In this document: in pieces, positions 1 to 7,525 of the stretch
Layout: each line of letters opens with the position of its first letter
Numbering within the stretch: position 1 is the stretch's first letter
From: Flavobacterium anseongense
GTDB taxonomy: Bacteria; Bacteroidota; Bacteroidia; Flavobacteriales; Flavobacteriaceae
Assembly: GCF_021608185.1 (NCBI RefSeq)
Contig: NZ_JAKIHN010000002.1
Span: 62,001 to 126,000 of the forward strand
Reading direction: 5' to 3'
DNA: 64,000 bases
Position numbers and translations under genes: made by a program
Notes under the pieces: model-generated
What the model saw: the letters and a program-made list of their open reading frames with translations, nothing else
Told to the model about the DNA's origin: nothing
Database searches by the model: none

Positions 1-1
1 T

Positions 2-760
2 GCTAAAGTTTCTATCAAATCGGGAAAACATGTTTTTATAGAAAAACCAATTTCTACAACTGTTGAAGAAGCGGAAGAAATTATCGCTTTGGCAAAAGAA
101 TATAATGTAAAAGGTCAGGTCGGACATGTAGAACGTTTCAATCCTGCGTTTATAGCAGTTAAAGACCAAATAGAAACTCCAATGTTTATTGAAACACACC
201 GTTTGGCAGAATTCAATCCGCGTGGCACTGATGTTCCTGTAGTTTTAGATTTAATGATACACGATATTGATGCGATTTTAAGCGTGGTAAAATCGAAAGT
301 GAAATTTGTTCACGCCAGCGGTGTTTCGGTTTTAAGCCAATCACCCGATATTGCCAATGCCCGAATTGAATTCGAGAATGGTTGTGTAGCCAATATTACT
401 TCGAGCCGAATTTCAATGAAGAATATGCGCAAGTCACGCTTCTTCCAAAAAGATGCCTACATCTCTGTAGATTATTTAGATAAAACCTGCGAAGTTGTCA
501 AAATGAAAGAAGCTCCTGAAACTCCGGGAGATTTCGATATGATTCTTCAAAATGCCGAAGGCGATAAAAAACAAATCTATTTCAATAATCCGGAAGTAAC
601 CAATAACAATGCTATTTTGGATGAGTTGGAAACATTTGCTGACGCAATCAATAACAATACAAATCCAGTTGTTACTTTGGAAGACGGAACTGAAGCATTA
701 CGCGTTGCATATATGATCATTGATTCGATGGAGAAAAATAAAACTATCAACCCAACATAA
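2..760 (+). CDS. Gfo/Idh/MocA family oxidoreductase, 5' end cut by the window edge
   Basis: The reading frame is open to the left edge, so the N-terminal NAD-binding part lies outside the window. What remains starts just before the conserved EKP motif (bases 44-52), whose Lys is the usual catalytic/NADPH-contact residue of the family. It continues into the C-terminal alpha/beta domain with GHVERFNPA and a conserved IHDID segment. The family comprises NAD(P)-dependent sugar or sugar-acid dehydrogenases; the substrate cannot be read from sequence. The TTG at 89 is not a credible start because it would remove EKP. The stop overlaps the next ATG (TAATG), so the two genes are probably translationally coupled. 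Confidence 0.88.
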   Translation, partial: AKVSIKSGKHVFIEKPISTTVEEAEEIIALAKEYNVKGQVGHVERFNPAFIAVKDQIETPMFIETHRLAEFNPRGTDVPVVLDLMIHDIDAILSVVKSKVKFVHASGVSVLSQSPDIANARIEFENGCVANITSSRISMKNMRKSRFFQKDAYISVDYLDKTCEVVKMKEAPETPGDFDMILQNAEGDKKQIYFNNPEVTNNNAILDELETFADAINNNTNPVVTLEDGTEALRVAYMIIDSMEKNKTINPT

Positions 761-1647
761 TGAAAACAATTGCTGTTATAGGCGCTGGAACTATGGGCAA
801 CGGAATTGCTCACACTTTCGCACAAAGCGGTTTTACCGTAAAATTAATAGACGTTTCCGAAAAATCACTCGAAAAAGGAATGACAACAATAGCTTCAAAC
901 CTTGATCGAATGGTAACCAAAGGAACCATTACCGAAGATGACAAACACAAAACAATCTCAAATATTATAACTTATACCGATATAAAAGATGGCGTTGTTG
1001 GAACTGATTTAGTTGTAGAAGCTGCCACTGAAAACGTTGGCTTAAAACTTCAGATTTTCAAGCAATTAAGTGACGTTTGTGATCACAATGTAATTTTGGC
1101 AACCAATACTTCTTCAATTTCTATAACCCAAATTGCAGCACAAGTCGTTCATCCGGAACGCGTAATCGGAATGCATTTTATGAATCCGGTGCCGATTATG
1201 AAATTGGTTGAAATCATTCGTGGTTATTCTACTTCGGATGAAGTAACTAAAATCATCATGGATTTATCAATAAAATTAGGAAAAACACCAACCGAAGTAA
1301 ACGATTATCCGGGCTTTGTAGCCAACAGAATTTTGATGCCAATGATTAACGAAGCTATCGAAACTTTATATAACGGAGTTGCCGGAGTTTATGAAATTGA
1401 CACAGTAATGAAACTCGGAATGGCACATCCAATGGGACCATTACAATTAGCTGATTTTATTGGGCTCGACGTTTGTCTTTCAATTTTAAATGTAATGTAT
1501 GACGGATTCAAAAATCCAAAATATGCTCCCTGCCCACTCTTGGTTAATATGGTTATGGCAGGAAAACTCGGAGTAAAATCTGGTGAAGGTTTTTATGATT
1601 ATGCAGAATCGAAGAAAGCTGAGAAAGTCTCTAAACAGTTTAATTAA
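760..1647 (+). CDS. hbd: 3-hydroxyacyl-CoA (3-hydroxybutyryl-CoA) dehydrogenase
   Basis: A 295-aa protein of the single-function short HBD type. It has an N-terminal Rossmann fold (GAGTMG at residues 8-13), the NTSS segment near 115, the catalytic His in GMHFMNP (His139), and a C-terminal dimerisation domain with DYPGFVANRIL and MGPLQLADFIG. It oxidises (S)-3-hydroxyacyl-CoA to 3-oxoacyl-CoA with NAD(P) in beta-oxidation or butanoate metabolism. There is no fused enoyl-CoA hydratase. It overlaps the upstream oxidoreductase stop by one base. Confidence 0.93.
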   Translation: MKTIAVIGAGTMGNGIAHTFAQSGFTVKLIDVSEKSLEKGMTTIASNLDRMVTKGTITEDDKHKTISNIITYTDIKDGVVGTDLVVEAATENVGLKLQIFKQLSDVCDHNVILATNTSSISITQIAAQVVHPERVIGMHFMNPVPIMKLVEIIRGYSTSDEVTKIIMDLSIKLGKTPTEVNDYPGFVANRILMPMINEAIETLYNGVAGVYEIDTVMKLGMAHPMGPLQLADFIGLDVCLSILNVMYDGFKNPKYAPCPLLVNMVMAGKLGVKSGEGFYDYAESKKAEKVSKQFN

Positions 1648-1650
1648 TGA

Positions 1651-1712
1651 GTCGCAGTTTGCAGTCGCAGTTTGCAGTTTTTTACTGAGAACAGAGACTG
1701 AAACTGAAAACT
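1651..1712. repeat. Stutter-repeat hairpin between hbd and the DUF1015 gene
   Basis: The spacer starts with two perfect copies of GTCGCAGTTTGCA (1651-1663 and 1664-1676). A T-run follows, then a right arm built of ACTGA/AACTGAAA units (1684-1712). The left arm's reverse complement (ACTGC AAACTGC) matches the right arm imperfectly, so transcripts could form a hairpin with the T-run at the apex. It lies three bases after the hbd stop. See the matching arrays at 34847, 35965, 45294, 48124, 49023 and 51212. Confidence 0.7.
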
Positions 1713-1719
1713 ATAAAAT

Positions 1720-2937
1720 ATGTCTAAAATAATCCCTTTCAAAGCCGTTCGTCCTACTCCAGACAAAGTAGCGTTAGTAACTTGCAGAAATTATGACGAT
1801 TATAGTTCGGCTGAGCTTGCGGCTTGGTTGAGTTTTAATCCATATTCGTTTTTGCATGTAATTAATCCGGCTTATATGTATTCGCAAAAGATTACATTGG
1901 ACAAGCGTTTTAAAGGTGTTGCCCACAAATATCAAGACTTTAAAGAGGAAGGCATTTTCATGGAAGAAGACAAAGCTGCTTTCTTTTTGTATGAAATTCA
2001 GAATAAAGTGCAGTCTTTCACTGGCTTCGTAGCGGGAACTTCGATTGAAGATTACAAAAATAATATCATCAAAAAACACGAAGATACTTTACAATATCGT
2101 GTTGAATATTTCAAGGATTATTTGCATCAGACAGGTTTTAATACCGAACCTGTTTTGATTACATATCCGGATAATGAAACCTTGGACTCCTGGATTGCCG
2201 AAAAGAAAAAATCCCAACCGATTTATAACTATTCCACAACCAACAAGGAAAATCATCAAGTTTGGAAAATTGAAACCAAGGAAGAAATTGAATGGTTACA
2301 AAAGCAGTTTGAACAAATCCCTGAATTGTATATTGCTGATGGCCATCACCGTTCGGCTTCAGCCGAATTGTTGTATGATGAAGACAAGCATTTGGGTAAC
2401 GAAAATCTAAATTACTTTATGAGTTTTTTGATTGCCGAAAGCAATGTCAAAATCTATGAATACAATCGTATCATCCGTGATTTGAATGGTTTTACCAAAG
2501 ATGATTTTCTGGAAAAATTAGCTGAAAACTTCATCATCAAAGACAAAGAACAGGAATTGTGGAAACCACAAAGTAAATTTGAATTCGGAATGTATCTCGA
2601 CGGCCATTTTTATGCTTTATTTTACAAACAAGAGAATAAACAACCATCGATATTAGAAAATCTTGATGCTCAGATTTTATACGATAAAGTCTTGCAACCT
2701 TTATTAGCAATAGAAGATTTGCGAAATGATGAACGTATTGAATACATTCCCGGAAAACAATCTATTTCAACTATAAAAGAATTGGTTGACGAAGGCGAAT
2801 TTGAAGTTGGTTTTATGTTATTCCCATCTGATATTTCAGAAATCAAAGCTTTGGCAGATAACAATTTGATTATGCCTCCAAAAAGTACTTATATCGAACC
2901 TAAATTCAGAAGTGGATTGATGGTTTATGAATTGTAA
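1720..2937 (+). CDS. DUF1015 family protein
   Basis: A 405-aa soluble protein. The opening IIPFKAVRPTPDKV and the central YIADGHHRSASA motif are the recognised signatures of DUF1015 (PF06245), a family annotated in some genomes as a putative HTH or SerB-cluster protein with no proven activity. The conserved ADGHHR could be a metal or phosphate site, which is inference. It is followed so closely by yggS that they are likely co-transcribed. No signal peptide or membrane segment is visible. Confidence 0.85.
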   Translation: MSKIIPFKAVRPTPDKVALVTCRNYDDYSSAELAAWLSFNPYSFLHVINPAYMYSQKITLDKRFKGVAHKYQDFKEEGIFMEEDKAAFFLYEIQNKVQSFTGFVAGTSIEDYKNNIIKKHEDTLQYRVEYFKDYLHQTGFNTEPVLITYPDNETLDSWIAEKKKSQPIYNYSTTNKENHQVWKIETKEEIEWLQKQFEQIPELYIADGHHRSASAELLYDEDKHLGNENLNYFMSFLIAESNVKIYEYNRIIRDLNGFTKDDFLEKLAENFIIKDKEQELWKPQSKFEFGMYLDGHFYALFYKQENKQPSILENLDAQILYDKVLQPLLAIEDLRNDERIEYIPGKQSISTIKELVDEGEFEVGFMLFPSDISEIKALADNNLIMPPKSTYIEPKFRSGLMVYEL

Positions 2938-2944
2938 TTTGAAA

Positions 2945-3595
2945 ATGTCAATAAAAGATAATCTTCTAGAAATAAAATCTTCTCTTCCTCCACATGTCAT
3001 ATTGGTAGCGGTTTCAAAGACCAAACCGGTTTCCAATTTGATGGAGGCATATAATGCCGGACAACGCATTTTTGGCGAAAACAAAATTCAGGAAATGACT
3101 GAGAAATGGGAACAAATGCCCAAAGATATTCAATGGCATATGATTGGTCATGTTCAAACCAACAAAGTCAAATATATGGCTGAATATGTTAGTTTGATCC
3201 ACGGTGTCGATAGTTTGAAATTGCTACTGGAAATCAACAAACAAGCGGCAAAACGCAATCGGGTTATTAATTGTTTACTTCAGGTATATATTGCTGAAGA
3301 AGAATCGAAGTTTGGTTTGGATGAAAATGAATTAGAGGAGATTCTTCACTACCTTCAGAATGACAAATTACAAAACATAAAAGTCATTGGTTTAATGGGA
3401 ATGGCAACATTCACTGATAATCAAGAACAAATCAAAAAAGAATTTCTGTACTTAAAATCACTATTCGATAAACTCAAAACTCAAAACTCATCACTCATAA
3501 CTCTTTCTATGGGAATGTCCGGGGATTACAAACTTGCTATTGATTGTGGAAGTACCATGGTTCGAATTGGAAGTAGTATATTTGGAGGAAGATAA
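2945..3595 (+). CDS. yggS: YggS/PLPBP family pyridoxal-phosphate homeostasis protein
   Basis: A 216-aa single-domain protein with an alanine-racemase-like barrel fold. It carries the PLP lysine in VAVSKTKP, then FGENKIQE, WHMIGHVQTNK, GLMGMAT and the phosphate-binding C-terminus SMGMSGDYKLAI...RIGSSIFG. The family binds PLP and keeps free PLP and amino-acid pools balanced; no catalysis is established. The frame reaches up to 2927, but the ATG at 2945 (MSIKDNLLEI) is the better start because the six extra residues overlap the previous gene's end and are not typical of the family. Confidence 0.93.
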   Translation: MSIKDNLLEIKSSLPPHVILVAVSKTKPVSNLMEAYNAGQRIFGENKIQEMTEKWEQMPKDIQWHMIGHVQTNKVKYMAEYVSLIHGVDSLKLLLEINKQAAKRNRVINCLLQVYIAEEESKFGLDENELEEILHYLQNDKLQNIKVIGLMGMATFTDNQEQIKKEFLYLKSLFDKLKTQNSSLITLSMGMSGDYKLAIDCGSTMVRIGSSIFGGR

Positions 3596-3609
3596 TCTAA
3601 AACTGAAAT

Positions 3610-4971
3610 TTGTACGCAATACTCGACATAGAAACTACCGGCGGACAATTCAATGAAGAAGGCATTACCGAAATTGCCATCTATAAATTTGACGGTCACG
3701 AAATTGTGGATCAATTCATTAGCTTGATAAATCCTGAAAAACCAATTCAGCCTTTTGTTGTGAAATTAACTGGAATCAACAATGCAATGCTGCGTTCTGC
3801 TCCAAAGTTTTATGAAATTGCCAAACGCATTATTGAAATTACTGAAGATTGCATCGTCGTAGCACATAACGCTTCTTTTGATTATCGAATCCTGAGAACC
3901 GAATTCAAGCGATTGGGCTATGATTATATAAAACCAACTCTTTGTACAGTTGAATTGGCGCAGAAATTAATTCCGGGACAAGCTTCCTATAGTTTGGGAA
4001 AATTGGTTCGGGCTCTCGGAATTCCGGTAACGGATAGACATCGCGCCAGCGGTGATGCCATGGCAACCGTGAAATTGTTTAAAATGATTTTGGCAAAAGA
4101 TGTCGAAAAAGAAATTCTAATCAGTTTGATTAAGGCTGAAATAAAATCGGGATTGACTCCTAAATTACTTGATATTGTTGAAAGTCTGCCAACAAAAACC
4201 GGGATCTATTACATACATAACGAAAAAGGAAATCTGATATATATTGGTAAAAGCCGAAATATTAAGAAACGAATCAATCAACATTTTACAGGAACATCGG
4301 GAAAAAGTAAAAAGATCCAGCGGGAAGTTTTTGCCGTAACCTATGAAGTTACCGGAAGTGAACTGATTGCTTTGTTGAAAGAAAGCGAAGAAATAAAAAT
4401 CAACAAACCTATTTATAACCGTTCGCAACGCAAGACTATTTTCCAATGGGCGCTTTATCCCGAAATGGATGAGAACGGATATTTAGCAGTGAAAGTCCAA
4501 AAAGCAGATGGCAGAAAAAAGGAAATTACGTCTTTTACTTCTTTACAAGAAGGCAAAAATGCGTTGTTGAAAATTACAGAAAAGTATAATTTGTGTCAAA
4601 AGATTAATGGTTTGTACGAAACCAAGAATGGTTGTTTTCAGCATAAGATAAAAGAGTGCAATGGCGCGTGTTTAGGCAAAGAAACGCCCGAATTATACAA
4701 CGAACGCGTTGAAGAATTTATCAGTGAAATGAAGTTCGAAAATGATAATATGGTCATTATTGACAGAGGAAGAACGGTTGACGAACGCTGTGCGGTATTG
4801 ATTGAAAACGGAATTTATAAAGGCTATTGTTTTTATGATTTGAATTATCAGGTAAATAATATCGAAATTCTTAAAAATATTATCATTCCGATGCAGAACA
4901 ATCGCGATACACGAACTATCATTCAAGGATATTTGCGCAAAAATAAAGTGTACAAGATTTTAAAGTTCTGA
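3610..4971 (+). CDS. DEDDh exonuclease fused to UvrC-like GIY-YIG nuclease
   Basis: A 453-aa fusion. Residues 1-165 form a DnaQ/PolC-epsilon-like 3'-5' exonuclease with ExoI (LDIETTGG), ExoII (HNASFDYRIL) and ExoIII (HRASGDA) acidic/His residues. Residues 197-285 form a GIY-YIG domain (TGIYYIH, then LIYIGKSRNIKKRINQHF) resembling the N-terminal incision half of UvrC and Cho. The tail (about 330-360) holds a Cys-containing segment (NLCQKINGLYE, GCFQHKIKECNGACLG) reminiscent of UvrC. A TTG start at 3610 is used because it directly precedes the conserved YAILDIETTG. The likely role is DNA repair or processing; the substrate is unknown. Its stop overlaps the miaA start (TGATG). Confidence 0.88.
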   Translation: MYAILDIETTGGQFNEEGITEIAIYKFDGHEIVDQFISLINPEKPIQPFVVKLTGINNAMLRSAPKFYEIAKRIIEITEDCIVVAHNASFDYRILRTEFKRLGYDYIKPTLCTVELAQKLIPGQASYSLGKLVRALGIPVTDRHRASGDAMATVKLFKMILAKDVEKEILISLIKAEIKSGLTPKLLDIVESLPTKTGIYYIHNEKGNLIYIGKSRNIKKRINQHFTGTSGKSKKIQREVFAVTYEVTGSELIALLKESEEIKINKPIYNRSQRKTIFQWALYPEMDENGYLAVKVQKADGRKKEITSFTSLQEGKNALLKITEKYNLCQKINGLYETKNGCFQHKIKECNGACLGKETPELYNERVEEFISEMKFENDNMVIIDRGRTVDERCAVLIENGIYKGYCFYDLNYQVNNIEILKNIIIPMQNNRDTRTIIQGYLRKNKVYKILKF

Positions 4972-5888
4972 TGAATTATCTAATCACAATTATTGGTCCG
5001 ACTGCAATAGGGAAAACTTCCCTGAGCATTGCTTTAGCGCAACATTTCAACTGTGATATTGTTTCTTGCGACAGTCGTCAGTTTTTTAAGGAAATGCGTA
5101 TTGGAACTGCTGTTCCGAGTGAAGAAGAATTAGCTTCGGCTACGCATCATTTTATTCAAAATAAATCCATTTTTGAGAATTATACTGTTGGTGATTATGA
5201 AAAGGAAGCCATTATAAAATTGGATGAATTGTTTCTGAAAAATAACATTCAAATCATGGTTGGCGGTTCAGGTTTGTATGTGGATGCCATTCTAAAAGGT
5301 TTTGATGATTTTCCGGATATTGATAATTCTGTTCGTGAAAAAATAAATGCTGATTTTGAGCAACTTGGAATAGATTACCTACAAAGTAAGTTGAAAGAAT
5401 TGGACTCGGATTATTATCAAACAATAGCACTTGAAAATCCACAAACATTGCAGAATCCACAGCGAATGAAACGCTTTGTTGAAGTTTGCATCGGAACCGG
5501 AAAACCCTATTCTTCTTTTTTAAATCAGAAAAAAAAACAGCGTCGCTTCACTCCTATTATCATTGGCTTGGAAGCTGAAAGAGAAATTATTTATGACCGA
5601 ATTAATCAACGTGTTGACATTATGATTGCTGAAGGTTTGGTTAATGAAGCTGAAAGTTTGTTGCCTCATAAAGAACTGAATGCCTTGCAAACTGTTGGTT
5701 ACCGTGAATTATTCGATTATTTTAATGGAGATATTACATTAGATTTTGCCATAGATGAAATCAAGAAAAATACACGTCGGTTTTCAAAGCGCCAGCTAAC
5801 TTGGTTTAAGCGAACAGAGAATGTGAAATGGTTTGATTTCAAAAGCGATGCAAACGATATTATCAGTTATATAAAATCTAAGCTGTAA
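4971..5888 (+). CDS. miaA: tRNA dimethylallyltransferase MiaA
   Basis: A 305-aa enzyme that transfers the dimethylallyl group to N6 of A37 in tRNAs reading UNN codons. It has the P-loop GPTAIGKTSLS at residues 8-18, the DSRQFFKEMRIGTAVPS segment that binds substrate, VGGSGLYVDAI, and the C-terminal QTVGYRELFDYF. The length is normal for the family. It overlaps its neighbours at both ends by one base, which points to a coupled operon with the exonuclease fusion and the thioesterase. Confidence 0.97.
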   Translation: MNYLITIIGPTAIGKTSLSIALAQHFNCDIVSCDSRQFFKEMRIGTAVPSEEELASATHHFIQNKSIFENYTVGDYEKEAIIKLDELFLKNNIQIMVGGSGLYVDAILKGFDDFPDIDNSVREKINADFEQLGIDYLQSKLKELDSDYYQTIALENPQTLQNPQRMKRFVEVCIGTGKPYSSFLNQKKKQRRFTPIIIGLEAEREIIYDRINQRVDIMIAEGLVNEAESLLPHKELNALQTVGYRELFDYFNGDITLDFAIDEIKKNTRRFSKRQLTWFKRTENVKWFDFKSDANDIISYIKSKL

Positions 5889-6628
5889 TGCCAATATCAA
5901 ACGACTTTACTTCTATATTATGCAAAGATTGGGAAATCACTTTTCTGCAATGTTATCCAAACGGTTATTTAAAATATACTGATTTGTGTAATATACTTCA
6001 ATTGACTGCCGGCGTTCATGCAGAATTGGGCGGTATTAGTTTTAGTGATATGCAGGCGCATCATCAGGCTTGGGTTTTGAGCAGAATGCGCATTGAAATA
6101 AAGCGCTTGCCAAAATGGAGAGATGTTGTAACGGTGAAAACCTGGATTAATTCGTTAGAAAACTCGCGTTCTATTCGCTGTTTGGAAATGTATGTTGGTG
6201 ATGAAAAAATAATTGGGTGCGAAACCTTTTGGGCTGTTTTTAATACACAAACGCGTCGTCCTGAACCTTTGACCTTGGCCCATGAACATTTTGAAAAATA
6301 TCCGAATGATAAAGCTACTGAAATTCAGTTTTCTAAAATTGATACTGCTATTGACAAAACATTTGTTGCAGAAAAAACAATTTTGCTTTCGGATTTAGAT
6401 ATTGTGAATCATGCTAACAGCGTGAAATATTTAGAATGGTGTTTGGATTATGTTGAGCCTAAACTGTTACTCAATCAGCGATTAGAGGGTTTTGAGATGA
6501 ATTATCTGAAAGAAGTTTCGTTGAATGAAACTATTGCTATTGAGAAAAGCAGCTTGGAAAACCCAAGTGTTTTTACGGTGAATTCCGGAAACAAAATTTG
6601 TTTTGCTTTACAACTGAACTTGAAATAA
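5888..6628 (+). CDS. Acyl-ACP thioesterase (FatA/FatB-type double hotdog)
   Basis: A 246-aa protein of the bacterial acyl-ACP thioesterase family (PF01643). The N-terminal hotdog contains TAGVHAELGG and the SRMRIEIKRLPKWRD strand. The second hotdog contains DLDIVNHANSVKYLEWCLD, with the NHxN pattern expected around the catalytic Asn/His. It probably releases free fatty acids from acyl carrier protein. It is the last gene of the left (+) cluster and is followed by a complex repeat region at 6641-6771. Confidence 0.88.
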   Translation: MPISNDFTSILCKDWEITFLQCYPNGYLKYTDLCNILQLTAGVHAELGGISFSDMQAHHQAWVLSRMRIEIKRLPKWRDVVTVKTWINSLENSRSIRCLEMYVGDEKIIGCETFWAVFNTQTRRPEPLTLAHEHFEKYPNDKATEIQFSKIDTAIDKTFVAEKTILLSDLDIVNHANSVKYLEWCLDYVEPKLLLNQRLEGFEMNYLKEVSLNETIAIEKSSLENPSVFTVNSGNKICFALQLNLK

Positions 6629-6640
6629 AAACTAATGCCC

Positions 6641-6743
6641 TAGCCCTGATGGGAACGGCATCCTTTTTATTGTTTAGTGAATAGCCCTTCGACTGCGCTC
6701 AGGGTGACAAACAATAAAAAGATATAGTGGACAGCAGGATTAG
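6641..6743 (+). repeat. Structured 3'-end repeat, copy C, with nested insert
   Basis: It begins TAGCCCTGATGGGAAC and ends TAGTGGACAGCAGGATTAG. These ends match the conserved ends of the repeats at 45367-45410 and 51297-51340 read on the minus strand (TAGCCCCGAT, GGAGC, then TAGCGCGGA, AGCGGGA). Between them is a perfect 12-bp inverted repeat (6664-6675 with 6709-6720). Its loop holds a second element (6683-6708) with CCCTTCGACTGCGCTCAGGG. Orientation matches the gene that ends 12 bases upstream, as in the other two copies. Confidence 0.7.
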
Positions 6744-6771
6744 CTTCTGAAATAAATTCAGAATAAATCCT
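6736..6771. repeat. TTCTGAA-N5-TTCAGAA palindrome, extended stem
   Basis: The 7-bp arms TTCTGAA (6745-6751) and TTCAGAA (6757-6763) enclose ATAAA. Outer arms AGGATT (6736-6741) and AATCCT (6766-6771) extend the hairpin. Similar palindromes lie at 22945, 27949, 28003 and 45246. It sits between the convergent thioesterase and response regulator genes. Confidence 0.7.
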
Positions 6772-6777
6772 AATAAA

Positions 6778-6802
6778 AAATCCCGCCTAAAAGACGGGAT
6801 TT
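6778..6802 (-). terminator. Terminator after the response regulator
   Basis: The 8-bp stem AAATCCCG/CGGGATTT (6778-6785 with 6795-6802) has a 9-nt loop. It lies just past the stop of the minus-strand response regulator and is followed on that strand by a T-rich run. Confidence 0.8.
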
Positions 6803-6806
6803 CTTT

Positions 6807-7508
6807 TTATTTTTTTACGACCAATCTGAAACCTTCGCCGTGAATGTTGAGGATTTCGACATTTGGTTCATCTTTTAAGTACTTTCTTAATTTGGCGATG
6901 TAAACATCCATACTTCTTGAGGTGAAATAATTATCTTCTCTCCAAATTTTGGTTAATGCTAGTTCTCTTGGCATCAAATCATTTTCATAAGTCGCCATCA
7001 TTTTTAGTAATTCAGACTCTTTTGGGGATAATTTAATTGGTTCCTGATTTTCGAATTTTAGGTAACGAAGCTTTGAATTTAAAAGGAATCTTCCGATTTG
7101 GAATTCAAATTTTGCTGGTTCGTTTTTATTCTCTGCTGATTTTCTTTGAATGATTGCTTTCACTTTCATCAACAATACATCAGAATCGAACGGCTTGTTT
7201 AAATAATCGTCGGCGCCAACTTTGTATCCTTTTAAAACGTCTTCTTTCATTGACTTAGCCGTTAAGAAAATCAAAGGCACGTCTTTGTTTTTTTCTCTGA
7301 TTTCTTTTGCCAAAGTATAGCCGTCTTTGTAAGGCATCATCACATCCAAAATACACAAATCAAAATTGTCTTTTTTGAATTTTTCGAAACCTTCCATACC
7401 ATTTTTGGCCAGTGTTACTTCAAAATCATTTAATGTGAGGAATTCTCTCAAAACGATTCCAAAGTTTTGATCGTCTTCCACCAAGAGTATTTTTTTGTTG
7501 TTTTCCAT
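6807..7508 (-). CDS. OmpR/PhoB-type response regulator
   Basis: A 233-aa protein. The receiver domain (residues 5-120) has the acidic pair EDD at 11-13, the phospho-acceptor Asp55 in CILDVMMP, and Lys in LNKPF. The C-terminal winged-helix DNA-binding domain (about 140-232) contains IKLSPKESELLKMM and the SRSMDVYIAKLRKYLKD recognition helix. It is 17 bases downstream of the histidine kinase gene and is presumably its partner. The pair resembles the Bacteroides RprXY type in length and layout; the signal and targets are unknown. Confidence 0.93.
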   Translation of the reverse strand: MENNKKILLVEDDQNFGIVLREFLTLNDFEVTLAKNGMEGFEKFKKDNFDLCILDVMMPYKDGYTLAKEIREKNKDVPLIFLTAKSMKEDVLKGYKVGADDYLNKPFDSDVLLMKVKAIIQRKSAENKNEPAKFEFQIGRFLLNSKLRYLKFENQEPIKLSPKESELLKMMATYENDLMPRELALTKIWREDNYFTSRSMDVYIAKLRKYLKDEPNVEILNIHGEGFRLVVKK

Positions 7509-7525
7509 AGCAGTTTTTTTTTATT

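Noticed and set aside
89..91. TTG as start of the first gene
   Set aside because: The frame is open to the window edge and the EKP motif lies upstream, so the gene is simply truncated.
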